Part shown: piece after piece, positions 1 to 5,876 of the stretch | Position numbering within the stretch: position 1 is the stretch's first letter | Layout: each line of letters begins with the position of its first letter | Assembly (NCBI GenBank): GCA_964347135.1 | Contig: CAYFXA010000031.1 | Location: 1-17,547 of the forward strand | Reading direction: 5' to 3' | Origin: CAYFXA01 sp964347135 | GTDB lineage: Bacteria > Patescibacteriota > Microgenomatia > PFEM01 > JAHIFH01 | DNA: 17,547 nt | Translations under genes and position numbers: made by a program | Notes under the pieces: generated by a model | Seen by the model: only the letters and a program-made list of their open reading frames with translations | Told to the model about the DNA's origin: nothing | Databases searched by the model: none

Positions 1-678
1 GGCGGCGGTACCCGACCAATGCCAGGCGAAATCTCTTTGGCTCACCGTGGTGTTCTTTTTCTTGATGAATTTCCTGAATTTCCCCGTCATGTTCTTGAAG
101 CGCTTCGGCAACCAATGGAAGATGGTATCGTTCAAATTTCAAGAGCCGCAGGAACGGTTAAATATCCAGCCAAATTTATTTTAATCGCCGCCGCCAATCC
201 TTGCCCTTGTGGTTATTTAGGTGATGAGAAAAAGCAATGTCGTTGTTTGCCCGGGCAAATCATTCGTTATCAAAAACGCCTTTCCGGACCGCTTTTGGAT
301 AGGATTGATCTTCATGTTGAAGTGCCAGCCGTGAAAGTGGAAAAGTTAACAGGGGAGGGAATTATTGGTGAGGAATCAGGAAGTGTTAGAAAACGAGTTC
401 AAAAAGCTCGTGATAAACAAAGAAAAAGATTCAAAGGCACGAAAATTAAGTCCAATGCCGAAATGCAGACTCGAGATATTAAAAAATATTGCCCTTTGGA
501 CAATGAGGGTCTAAATTTGCTTCGTCAAGCTGTTTCTCAAATGAATCTCACCGCTCGTTCTTTTTACCGAGTGATTAAACTGGCCCAAACAATTGCTGAT
601 TTAGGGGGAGAAGAGAAGATTACTCTTTCTCATCTTGCCGAAGCCCTTCAATATCGCCCTAAAGAACAGGCTTTTTAG
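1..678 (+). CDS. comM: ComM/YifB-family Mg-chelatase-like AAA+ ATPase, 3' part (5' truncated by window edge)
   Basis: The reading frame is open from base 1 (GGGTR, then MPGEISLAHRG), so the ATG at 19 is internal and the gene begins before the window. What remains is the second half of the AAA+ module and the C-terminal Mg_chelatase_C region. Visible motifs are the Walker B stretch GVLFLDEFPEF, the sensor-like AAANPCPCGYLGD with further cysteines (CRC), and SGPLLDRIDLHVEVP, which holds the conserved arginine. These are hallmarks of the YifB/ComM family. ComM is a hexameric helicase promoting branch migration during integration of transforming DNA in naturally competent bacteria. CPR genomes often keep it, which fits DNA uptake, but the role here is inferred from the family. 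The Walker A part lies outside the window. The gene ends at a TAG just before a promoter-like sequence. Confidence 0.93.
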   Translation, partial: GGGTRPMPGEISLAHRGVLFLDEFPEFPRHVLEALRQPMEDGIVQISRAAGTVKYPAKFILIAAANPCPCGYLGDEKKQCRCLPGQIIRYQKRLSGPLLDRIDLHVEVPAVKVEKLTGEGIIGEESGSVRKRVQKARDKQRKRFKGTKIKSNAEMQTRDIKKYCPLDNEGLNLLRQAVSQMNLTARSFYRVIKLAQTIADLGGEEKITLSHLAEALQYRPKEQAF

Positions 679-682
679 TTTG

Positions 683-691
683 TGATAAAAT
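683..691 (+). promoter_or_regulatory. Extended -10 promoter for the 80-aa gene
   Basis: TGATAAAAT (TG at 683-684, TAAAAT at 686-691) lies immediately after the comM stop codon. The -35 region 17 bases upstream (AGAACA) is poor, so the extended TGn element would have to carry the promoter. The predicted leader is about 40 nt and includes a strong Shine-Dalgarno sequence. Confidence 0.5.
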
Positions 692-735
692 AGATTCAGT
701 TAAGTAAAAAAATACCAAAGGAGGTGGAAATAAAT

Positions 736-978
736 ATGGAAGATATAGAAACCAGAGGAGGAGATATGCCAAGCAGTGAAGAGGTTAATCAAATCTTAGA
801 AACCGAGGGTTCATTTAACCCCCAAGAGGAAAGAGACTTTTTTCGTAAATTCGATGAGGGAAAACTTAGTTCTAGAGAGAAATGGATTGGATTGGCTCGC
901 TTAGCAGCTAGTGAAGTACCCGAAGGAGAGGATATAAATGATGAAACTGTGAGTAGGGAGATTGTGAGGGGGGTATAG
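736..978 (+). CDS. Small acidic protein of unknown function (80 aa)
   Basis: I do not recognise this protein. It is hydrophilic and acidic, rich in Glu, Asp and Arg, with a predicted helical middle part (EERDFFRKFDEGKLSSREK, then WIGLARLAASEV) and no membrane segment or cysteines. The open frame extends to a GTG at 724, but that codon overlaps the Shine-Dalgarno AAAGGAGG (717-724), so the ATG at 736 (spacing 11) is chosen. A second ATG at 766 has its own AGGAGG with a short 4-nt spacing and would give a 70-aa protein; the choice between the two is open. The gene has its own promoter-like sequence and is followed by a hairpin terminator region, so it is probably monocistronic. Coding status is likely but rests only on frame length and the Shine-Dalgarno. 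Confidence 0.65.
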   Translation: MEDIETRGGDMPSSEEVNQILETEGSFNPQEERDFFRKFDEGKLSSREKWIGLARLAASEVPEGEDINDETVSREIVRGV

Positions 979-1000
979 GATTGGCAGGGGAATTAAAAAA

Positions 1001-1054
1001 TAAAAAAGTTTTTTTAACTAAAAAAACCCAACCCCACCAGGGAAGCTGGGTTTT
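1001..1054. terminator. Bidirectional terminator between convergent genes
   Basis: AAAACCCA (1023-1030) pairs with TGGGTTTT (1047-1054), with a possible inner CCC/GGG pairing. On the minus strand the stem is followed by seven T and then more A/T runs, so it is strongest as the terminator of the minus-strand zinc-ribbon gene. On the plus strand the U-tract is short (TTTT, then CAAAT). An additional A6-G-T7 hairpin at about 1002-1015 lies on its plus-strand upstream side. Confidence 0.75.
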
Positions 1055-1081
1055 CAAATAACAAACTTTAGGAGAGAAGAC

Positions 1082-1222
1082 TTATTTCCCAATCCTAAAC
1101 ATGGTTGTGCCACAAACCTCGCAAACCGCTTTCTTGGCTGGTTTGCCGTTCTTCATGGTGACACTGGTAATGTTCTTACCCTTTCTCTTAGCACGACACT
1201 TGACACAGTAGAAGTCTGCCAT
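1082..1222 (-). CDS. DUF5679-like zinc-ribbon microprotein (46 aa)
   Basis: The minus strand encodes MADFYCVKCRAKRKGKNITS..., ending CGTTMFRIGK. Two CxxC pairs (C6-C9 and C34-C37) form a four-cysteine zinc ribbon, and the VTMKNGKPA segment followed by CEVCGTTMFRIGK matches what I know as DUF5679, a tiny family widespread in CPR and other bacteria. The function is unknown; the basic charge and ribbon fold suggest RNA, ribosome or DNA binding (inference). A near-perfect Shine-Dalgarno (AGGAGGTGA, minus strand, 1231-1239) precedes the ATG. It lies downstream of the 96-aa membrane protein on the same strand, separated by 68 nt that may hold its own promoter, and ends at a strong terminator. It could be confused with ribosomal protein L33, but the sequence does not match L33. 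Confidence 0.9.
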   Translation of the reverse strand: MADFYCVKCRAKRKGKNITSVTMKNGKPAKKAVCEVCGTTMFRIGK

Positions 1223-1290
1223 AGATTTTTTCACCTCCTCTCAACGTAAATTAAATATTTTTAATTTTCGGGCAGGAAAAATTTTCAAGC

Positions 1291-1581
1291 CTACCTTAAG
1301 GCTAAGTATAGCATAATTTCGAGGCTAATCACAACTAAACTCAAAATTAGGGTCTTAATTAAATCGTGCCTAATTAGCTTCGGGTCAAAAGAAAGGACGG
1401 AAATATCGGTCTTTTTTTGAACGCGTGCCTGTTTAGGTTCAATTTTAGGCTTTTGAGAAATTGCCTCTTGACTAGGTTTAATTTTTGTGCTTATCGAAGC
1501 TGGGACTTGACTTTTTTTGGCTAACTCTCTTTTGAGTTGAAGAATGATTTTTTCTTGCCTTGTCTTACGCTTTTTCGCCAT
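1291..1581 (-). CDS. Small basic protein with C-terminal membrane anchor (96 aa), unknown function
   Basis: The frame stays open upstream, but the ATG at 1581 (MAKKRKTRQEKIILQLKREL) is chosen. It starts a typical lysine-rich cytoplasmic domain, and a promoter-like -10 sits exactly 10 nt before it. Residues 1-25 are a basic, coiled-coil-like helix, about 26-60 a Lys/Pro/Ser/Gln-rich linker, and about 72-95 a hydrophobic helix (LIKTLILSLVVISLEIMLYLAL) ending one Arg before the stop. It is therefore a tail-anchored, single-pass membrane protein with a basic cytoplasmic face. I have seen this layout recur next to DUF5679 in Microgenomates-like genomes, but no function is known to me. The basic head suggests binding of nucleic acid or ribosomes at the membrane; that is speculation. 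Confidence 0.8.
   Translation of the reverse strand: MAKKRKTRQEKIILQLKRELAKKSQVPASISTKIKPSQEAISQKPKIEPKQARVQKKTDISVLSFDPKLIRHDLIKTLILSLVVISLEIMLYLALR
1305..1334 (-). promoter_or_regulatory. Promoter for the DUF5679 gene
   Basis: On the minus strand, an extended -10 TGC-TATACT (1313-1305) lies inside the last codons of the upstream 96-aa gene, with TTGTGA 18 bases further upstream (1334-1329). The start of transcription would be near 1298, giving a leader of about 75 nt. That leader holds a small hairpin (GGTAGG pairing with CCTGCC, 13-nt loop) and an AT palindrome (about 1247-1267) before the Shine-Dalgarno. Confidence 0.5.
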
Positions 1582-1591
1582 GAACGAACTT

Positions 1592-1620
1592 AGATTAGCA
1601 CAAATGTGGTTTACATTCAA
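1592..1620 (-). promoter_or_regulatory. Promoter of the 96-aa gene (leaderless arrangement)
   Basis: On the minus strand TTGAAT (1620-1615), 17 bases, then TAATCT (1597-1592) preceded by TGC (extended -10). Exactly 10 nt separate the -10 from the ATG at 1581, so transcription would begin within about 3 nt of the start codon. Confidence 0.7.
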
Positions 1621-1635
1621 GAAGATGTCTATGTT

Positions 1636-1664
1636 TTTTGAGTCCTTCTGGCTCGTGATAGAAT
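1636..1664 (+). promoter_or_regulatory. Promoter of the DUF1704-type peptidase gene (leaderless arrangement)
   Basis: -10 TAGAAT at 1659-1664, 10 nt before the ATG at 1675. The -35 is weak: TTTTGA (1636-1641) at 17 bases, or TTGAGT (1638-1643) at 15 bases. No Shine-Dalgarno lies between. It is back to back with the promoter of the 96-aa gene. Confidence 0.5.
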
Positions 1665-1674
1665 AAAGACAGAG

Positions 1675-2805
1675 ATGGAGAATTGGGATTTTTCTAAGAA
1701 AGATTGGTGGCAGGTGATTAAAGATCCAGCCAAAAGAGAATTTTGGCGTTTGGATAAACAAAAGCCAATTATTACCCCCGAAAGGAAAATTAGAATTATC
1801 AATCTAGAGAAAGAAAAAGAAAAGTTTTTTTCTTCCAAGAATTATTCTCCTCAATTTAGATATAAAATTCAACCACTGGATCTTAATAAATTTAAAAGTA
1901 TCATGGATTTGATGGAGAAAATCGTTCAGAAGGTTTCCCCTCCTTGGAAAGGGATTTATCAAGAGCTGCTTAGAACTTATCGGCAGAAAGCCGAAATTTA
2001 TCAATCTGTGGGTAATCCTGGAGCGGTTTGCAAGACCTCAGAAAAATATTGGAGTAGGCCAAAAAAGCGACTTGTAGCGAAGGCATTAAAAGAAGCGGGA
2101 AGAAAACCAGTTAAACTTGAGAAACAGGGACCAGTTCTTTCTCCAAAGGAGGCTTTAATTTTTTATAAAAAAAAATTGGCCAAAGAAAAATTTGATGATT
2201 GGCAGGTAAAAATCAGAACAGGAATAATGTCTCGGGTTTCAATTAATAAGGTTAAAAAATTGATAACCATCGATTCAACAGCTAACTTTACTAAAGAAAA
2301 AATGATTGAATCGTTAATTCACGAGTTAATCCATCTTTTTCGTTATAAAAATGGTCTTGTCCAGCCAGACCCATTATTTGTTATCGGTTTTCCTGGTTAT
2401 CTTAGAACTGAGGAGGGTTTGGCAGCCTATTGTCAAAGGAAATATTCATCAGTATTGTTTTGGAGTAAATTTCGTGAAGTTCATTATTTGGCTGTCGATT
2501 TAGCTTACAAGGCTTCTTTTCGAGAAGTTTATAATTTTTGCTGTGATTGGGGAATGACTTCTGATATGGCCTGGGACATGGCTGTAAAATGCAAACGCTT
2601 CTTTGGCGATACAAGCAAACCCGGTGCCTATACCCGCCAATTGATTTACACAGAAGGCATGTGGGAAGTTGAAGATTTTGTTAAAAATGGGGGTAAACTG
2701 AAAGATCTTTTTGTGGGCAAAATAAGAATAAAAGATTTGCCTTTAATGAGAGTTCTTAAAGTTAGAAAAGCCAAATTTCTTCCAAGCTATTTGATGACAA
2801 ACTAA
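1675..2805 (+). CDS. DUF1704 / QEGLA-motif (MATCAP-like) metallocarboxypeptidase
   Basis: This 376-aa protein carries a metallopeptidase core. HELIH is at residues 216-220, followed by LFRYKNG and then FPGYLRTEEGLAAYCQ (239-254), the EEGLA/QEGLA signature of the DUF1704 family. A further conserved segment, YTRQLIYTEGMWEVEDF (about 319-335), also fits. In eukaryotes this fold is the microtubule-associated tyrosine carboxypeptidase (MATCAP). Bacterial members are annotated as flavohemoglobin expression-modulating QEGLA proteins or tyrosine/phenylalanine carboxypeptidases, with unknown substrates. The two His of HELIH and a Glu of TEEGLA (246 or 247) would bind zinc, and Glu217 would be the base. 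MATCAP-type members use HExxxH; here the motif is HExxH, one residue shorter. There is no signal peptide or membrane segment, so it is cytoplasmic. The basic N-terminal about 150 residues are not recognised beyond the family. Confidence 0.8.
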   Translation: MENWDFSKKDWWQVIKDPAKREFWRLDKQKPIITPERKIRIINLEKEKEKFFSSKNYSPQFRYKIQPLDLNKFKSIMDLMEKIVQKVSPPWKGIYQELLRTYRQKAEIYQSVGNPGAVCKTSEKYWSRPKKRLVAKALKEAGRKPVKLEKQGPVLSPKEALIFYKKKLAKEKFDDWQVKIRTGIMSRVSINKVKKLITIDSTANFTKEKMIESLIHELIHLFRYKNGLVQPDPLFVIGFPGYLRTEEGLAAYCQRKYSSVLFWSKFREVHYLAVDLAYKASFREVYNFCCDWGMTSDMAWDMAVKCKRFFGDTSKPGAYTRQLIYTEGMWEVEDFVKNGGKLKDLFVGKIRIKDLPLMRVLKVRKAKFLPSYLMTN

Positions 2806-2810
2806 ATACC

Positions 2811-2833
2811 GGATTATCAATTGGAGATGATCC
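2811..2833 (+). other. Hairpin after the peptidase gene, without U-tract
   Basis: GGATTATC (2811-2818) pairs with GATGATCC (2826-2833), 8 bp including one G-U, with a 7-nt loop, starting 5 nt after the stop codon. No T-run follows, so it is not a standard intrinsic terminator; it could protect the 3' end or be chance. Confidence 0.35.
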
Positions 2834-2874
2834 CGGATTGCTCTCGGACCGTTGCGAAACAGCTAGAGGAAACC

Positions 2875-2883
2875 TGCTATAAT
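2875..2883 (+). promoter_or_regulatory. Extended -10 promoter of the Rossmann-protein gene (leaderless arrangement)
   Basis: TGC-TATAAT: a consensus -10 at 2878-2883 with TG at 2875-2876. The only -35-like hexamer is TTGCGA (2852-2857) at a long 20-base spacing, so the extended element probably dominates. The GTG start at 2894 is 10 nt downstream. Confidence 0.65.
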
Positions 2884-2893
2884 TTATTCAACA

Positions 2894-3394
2894 GTGATTC
2901 GCAAAAAAAAGGTTGAGATTTTGCAACAAAAGGGACATAACTTCCTCTGGATAGATGATTCTTTGTGGATGTGGGACACTCCTGAAGAAAAGGAGGATCA
3001 AAAGGAGGTGGCTCAACAAGCGTTTGGAGATGTTTTAGTAGCAGGATACGGGTTAGGAGTAGTGCAAAAATACTTACTTGGAAATAGAAGAGTAGATACT
3101 GTTTTGACTGTAGAAAAATTTAAAGAGGTAGTTGATGCATGTAAAAAAGTATATGGCAAGATATATGGAAAGGTAGAAGTTGGTGATTTCTTGAAATATC
3201 AGCCATTGAAGAAATTTGATTGTGTAGTAGGTGATATTTGGCCAGATCAAGCATTAGAGCATCTTGATACTTATATAAAATTTAAAAATAAAGCAAAAAC
3301 TTTACTTAAAAAGGAAGGCAAGATATTGGGTTGGGGAATGGATTATTTTGAGTTTTTATTAAAAACCAAAAAAATGGCTCGCTCTGCGGGTTGA
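2894..3394 (+). CDS. Small Rossmann-fold, SAM-methyltransferase/spermidine-synthase-like protein
   Basis: The 166-aa product has the layout of a class I methyltransferase-like fold. The glycine-rich loop GDVLVAGYGLGVVQKYL (45-61) follows the first strand. TVEKFKEVVDACKKVYG (72-88) resembles the acidic end of strand 2 plus helix of spermidine synthases (VEid..vv..a..yf). VEVGDFLKYQP (94-104) and FDCVVGDIWPD (108-118) look like the strand-4 and catalytic regions. It is much shorter than a real spermidine synthase (about 280 aa), lacks the N-terminal beta-domain, and has little after strand 5, so the substrate cannot be named. Translation starts at a GTG 10 nt after a consensus -10. Its TGA stop (3392-3394) lies within the -35 box of the next operon. 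Enzyme activity is inferred from the fold only. Confidence 0.6.
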   Translation: MIRKKKVEILQQKGHNFLWIDDSLWMWDTPEEKEDQKEVAQQAFGDVLVAGYGLGVVQKYLLGNRRVDTVLTVEKFKEVVDACKKVYGKIYGKVEVGDFLKYQPLKKFDCVVGDIWPDQALEHLDTYIKFKNKAKTLLKKEGKILGWGMDYFEFLLKTKKMARSAG

Positions 3395-3419
3395 CACTTA
3401 GCCAGCAACTATCTAAAAT
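3391..3419 (+). promoter_or_regulatory. Main promoter of the DUF4446-to-secF operon (leaderless arrangement)
   Basis: A consensus TTGACA (3391-3396), exactly 17 bases, then TAAAAT (3414-3419). The ATG at 3429 is 9 nt after the -10, predicting a leaderless or near-leaderless mRNA. The -35 contains the stop codon of the previous gene. Confidence 0.85.
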
Positions 3420-3428
3420 CAAGTACAG

Positions 3429-3902
3429 ATGTTACTCAATTTTGACCAGATTCTAATTATTCTTGTTGGCATTATCTTTTTCTGGCTCGTTGTTTTGAGC
3501 ATTCTTTTTTACGGTTTTTATTCTTCTTTGCGCAAACTAACTAAAGGAGTGGCTAAAAAAGATTTAAAAACGGTTTTGGAGAAACTTCTCAAAGACTTTG
3601 ATAAACAAGCCAAACAAACAGAAAAACTAATCAAAATTGCGGAGGAATTTGAAAAAGATAGCATGTATAATATTCAAAAAGTTGGTTTAGTACGTTATAA
3701 TCCTTTTGCAGAAACTGGCGGCGACCAGAGTTTTTGTTTATCATTATTAGATGGCAAGAACAGTGGCTTGGTTATTTCCAGCTTGCACAGCCGGGACACA
3801 ACCAGAATTTACGCTAAACCAGTGAAAAAGGGCAAAGCCGCGGGTTATGATTTATCAGCCGAAGAAAAACAAGCAGTTAAAAAAGCAAAAAAGATAAAAT
3901 GA
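3429..3902 (+). CDS. DUF4446 family membrane-anchored protein
   Basis: The 157-aa protein has one N-terminal membrane helix (about 8-30, IILVGIIFFWLVVLSILFYG). A charged coiled-coil-like stretch follows (about 36-80), then the conserved DUF4446 core: VGLVRYNPFAETGGDQSF (about 85-102), LLDGKNSGLVISSLHSRDTTRIYAKPV (about 106-132) and a C-terminal LSAEEKQAVKKAK. The family is common in Firmicutes and CPR and its function is unknown. Being first in the operon, it is read from the strong promoter just upstream and needs no Shine-Dalgarno. Its stop overlaps the next start (ATGA), which suggests translational coupling with the DUF3048 gene. The anchor places the core on one face of the membrane; which face cannot be seen. 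Confidence 0.88.
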   Translation: MLLNFDQILIILVGIIFFWLVVLSILFYGFYSSLRKLTKGVAKKDLKTVLEKLLKDFDKQAKQTEKLIKIAEEFEKDSMYNIQKVGLVRYNPFAETGGDQSFCLSLLDGKNSGLVISSLHSRDTTRIYAKPVKKGKAAGYDLSAEEKQAVKKAKKIK

Positions 3903-5062
3903 TTAAGAAACAAAAATTAATTCCTTTTCTTATTGGCGGTTTGATTCTTTATCTTGTTTCTACGGGTGTATCTTATGCTGCTTTTCGCTTTTTAGTTGGT
4001 CCTATTGTTCCTGGTTTAATCTCGCCCCTTCCCCTTGAAGAAGCCAGGTCAAGAGTTGATTTAACCGCTCCCAAAACCGAGACCTGTCCTTTAAACAGCA
4101 AAATGTTTACCAAGGGAGAAAGACAAATTTGGGAGGGTCGAAGACCTTTAACGGTAATGGTTGAAAATCATGCTGAAGCCCGACCTCAATCCGGTCTTTC
4201 TAAAGTCGATGTTGTCTACGAAGCAGTAGCTGAAGGAGGAATTACCCGCCTTTTAGCGGTTTATTATTGTGGGGCGGCGGCTGAGGATTTTATTATTGGT
4301 CCGGTTCGCTCGGCCAGGACCTATTATTTAGACTTTGCCTCTGAATATGGTGATTATCCTCTTTATGCTCATGTTGGTGGTGCCAATCAACCCGGTCCTT
4401 CTAATGCTTTAGGCCAAATTAGCGACTATGGTTGGCTGGCGAAAGGAAATGACATGAATCAGTTCTCGCTTGGCTTTCCCACTTTTTGGCGCGATTACGA
4501 ACGCTTAGGGCGTCCGGTCGCCACTGAACACACCATGTATACCACCGCCGATAAACTCTATGAAATAGCCCACCAAAGAGGACTTGACGCCAAAGATGAT
4601 GAAGGTAACAAATGGGATGAAGATTGGCGCTCTTGGAAATTTAAAGATGATGCCAGTGGTAAGGGCAATGTAGATAATATTAAATTTAACTTCTGGAGTG
4701 GTTATCAAGAATATGAGGTCAATTGGCAATACAACCAGGAAAACAATCAATATCTTCGTTTCACTGGTGGTCAAACTCACAAAGATTTTAATAATGATGA
4801 GCAATTGAGTGCGAAAGTGGTAGTCGTTCAGTTTATGAGAGAAAAAGGACCGATAAACGATTTAAAGCATTTGCTTTACACCACCACAGGAACAGGAAAG
4901 GCAATCGTTTTCCAAGATGGGCAGGCAACGCAAGCAACTTGGAGTAAAGCCAAACGCCAAGAGAGGACAATCTTTGAGGACTCAAAAGGGAAAGAGATTG
5001 AATTTAATCGGGGTCCAATTTGGATCGAGATTGTTCCTGCTGGTAAACAAGTTAGTTACTAG
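3899..5062 (+). CDS. DUF3048 (YerB-like) membrane-anchored extracellular protein
   Basis: This 387-aa protein has an N-terminal membrane or signal helix (about 8-28) without a clear lipobox. The first DUF3048 domain follows: RRPLTVMVENHAEARPQSGL (81-100), VDVVYEAVAEGGITRLLAVY (about 103-122) and IIGPVRSARTYYLDFA (about 132-147). LYAHVGGANQPGPSNA (about 155-170) also fits. A C-terminal DUF3048_C-like part includes TGTGKAIVFQDGQ and ATWSKAKRQERTIFED. The family includes Bacillus YerB and is thought to act at the cell surface; its biochemical function is not established to my knowledge. It starts at an ATGA overlap with the DUF4446 gene and is separated by 17 nt from the regulator that follows. 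Sharing an operon with SecDF may reflect an envelope function (inference). Confidence 0.9.
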   Translation: MIKKQKLIPFLIGGLILYLVSTGVSYAAFRFLVGPIVPGLISPLPLEEARSRVDLTAPKTETCPLNSKMFTKGERQIWEGRRPLTVMVENHAEARPQSGLSKVDVVYEAVAEGGITRLLAVYYCGAAAEDFIIGPVRSARTYYLDFASEYGDYPLYAHVGGANQPGPSNALGQISDYGWLAKGNDMNQFSLGFPTFWRDYERLGRPVATEHTMYTTADKLYEIAHQRGLDAKDDEGNKWDEDWRSWKFKDDASGKGNVDNIKFNFWSGYQEYEVNWQYNQENNQYLRFTGGQTHKDFNNDEQLSAKVVVVQFMREKGPINDLKHLLYTTTGTGKAIVFQDGQATQATWSKAKRQERTIFEDSKGKEIEFNRGPIWIEIVPAGKQVSY

Positions 5063-5079
5063 TCCTGCCCGGAAGTACC

Positions 5080-5670
5080 ATGTTAAAAGACATAATGGTT
5101 TCTAAAGTCCGGGTAAAGCTTCTTCAGACTTTTCTTTATCAGCCTGATGAGATTTTTTACGTCCGCCAATTAGTAAGAAAAGTTGGTGAGGAAATTAATG
5201 CCGTTCGCCGGGAACTATCCCGAATGGAAAGAGCAAATATGATTAAAAAGGAACCCCGAGGGAATCGCCTTTATTACTCTTTTAATCGTGATTATCCTCT
5301 CTATGAAAATTTACTTTCAATGGTTCATAAAACCGTTGGCTTAGGCAACGCCATTATTAAGAACAAGGCTAAATTGGGGAAAGTGAAACTGGTGATGTTT
5401 TCCGGGCGTTTTGCTCGTCGTTTGCCAACTGAAGAAGGCGGTGTTGACTTACTGGTTGTGGGTGATATTAATATGCAGCCACTGGCGAAATTAGTTCGGG
5501 CAGAAGAGGCAAAATTAGAAAGGGAAATCAATTACACGGTAATGACAAGAGATGAGTTTAATTTTCGCAAAAAAAGGCGCGATCCTTTTTTACAAGGAAT
5601 TCTTTTAGAATCAAGAATCATGATTATTGGAGATGAAGAGGATTTAGTGGCTAAATTTGGGGAGGGATAG
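5080..5670 (+). CDS. Winged-helix DNA-binding protein fused to a degenerate nucleotidyltransferase domain
   Basis: Residues about 5-75 form an ArsR/MarR-like winged helix (KVRVKLLQTFLYQ, then a recognition-helix region INAVRRELSRMERANMI and wing KKEPRGNRLYYSFN). Residues about 100-190 resemble a MNT/KNTase-type nucleotidyltransferase: VKLVMFSGRFARRLP and then GGVDLLVVGD (120-129). Active members have a D-x-D pair in a SDIDLLVVG context; here the first Asp is Gly121 and only Asp123 remains, so catalysis is doubtful. This fused family is common in CPR, annotated as a transcriptional regulator, and I recall other members also lacking the first acidic residue. The ATG at 5080 is 17 nt after DUF3048. 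The stop TAG overlaps the GTG of the next gene by one base, so the two DNA-binding proteins are translated together. Confidence 0.8.
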   Translation: MLKDIMVSKVRVKLLQTFLYQPDEIFYVRQLVRKVGEEINAVRRELSRMERANMIKKEPRGNRLYYSFNRDYPLYENLLSMVHKTVGLGNAIIKNKAKLGKVKLVMFSGRFARRLPTEEGGVDLLVVGDINMQPLAKLVRAEEAKLEREINYTVMTRDEFNFRKKRRDPFLQGILLESRIMIIGDEEDLVAKFGEG

Positions 5671-5876
5671 TGGGCAAACAAAAAATCATTAAGACCGGTA
5701 ACAGCCTAGCGGTGACCATTCCCTCAGATTTTGTTAAAACAGTAGGGATTAAAGCTGGCCAAACGGTTCAGGTTAAAATTGAACCAGAGACTGGAAAAGT
5801 GACTTACGCCTTTTCTGGCACCAAACAGCTTCCTCTTGCTTCCACTCTCACTAAAAGGAGAAGAACAAAGAAATGA
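5670..5876 (+). CDS. AbrB/MazE/SpoVT-type DNA-binding protein
   Basis: The 68-aa product begins (GTG start) with a typical swapped-hairpin beta-barrel domain: QKIIKTGNSLAVTIPSDFV (4-22), then VGIKAGQTVQVKIEPETGKV (about 25-44), as in AbrB, MazE and SpoVT. A basic tail (TKRRRTKK) follows. MazE-like members are antitoxins, but no toxin gene adjoins: upstream is the winged-helix/NTase gene (GTG overlaps its TAG) and downstream is secD (ATGA overlap). A role as a transcription regulator of this operon is therefore more likely than a toxin-antitoxin pair. A functional pairing with the degenerate NTase protein is possible, since nucleotidyltransferase proteins are toxins or antitoxins in some systems, but that is speculation. 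Confidence 0.85.
   Translation: MGKQKIIKTGNSLAVTIPSDFVKTVGIKAGQTVQVKIEPETGKVTYAFSGTKQLPLASTLTKRRRTKK

Noticed and set aside
1082..1222. Ribosomal protein L33 as the identity of the 46-aa zinc protein
   Set aside because: The spacing of the cysteines is similar, but the VTMKNGKPA and CGTTMFRIGK segments fit DUF5679, not L33.
2811..2840. Direct repeat CCGGATT (two copies about 22 bases apart) as a possible operator or mobile-element end
   Set aside because: It is largely explained by the hairpin at 2811-2833, and the copies are short; no element boundary is seen.
4505..4804. A 99-codon minus-strand frame inside the DUF3048 gene
   Set aside because: It is a shadow of the plus-strand gene with low-complexity hydrophobic sequence and no start signals.
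5670..5876. Antitoxin of a MazEF-type toxin-antitoxin pair
   Set aside because: No toxin-like gene is adjacent; the following gene is secD, overlapping by ATGA.
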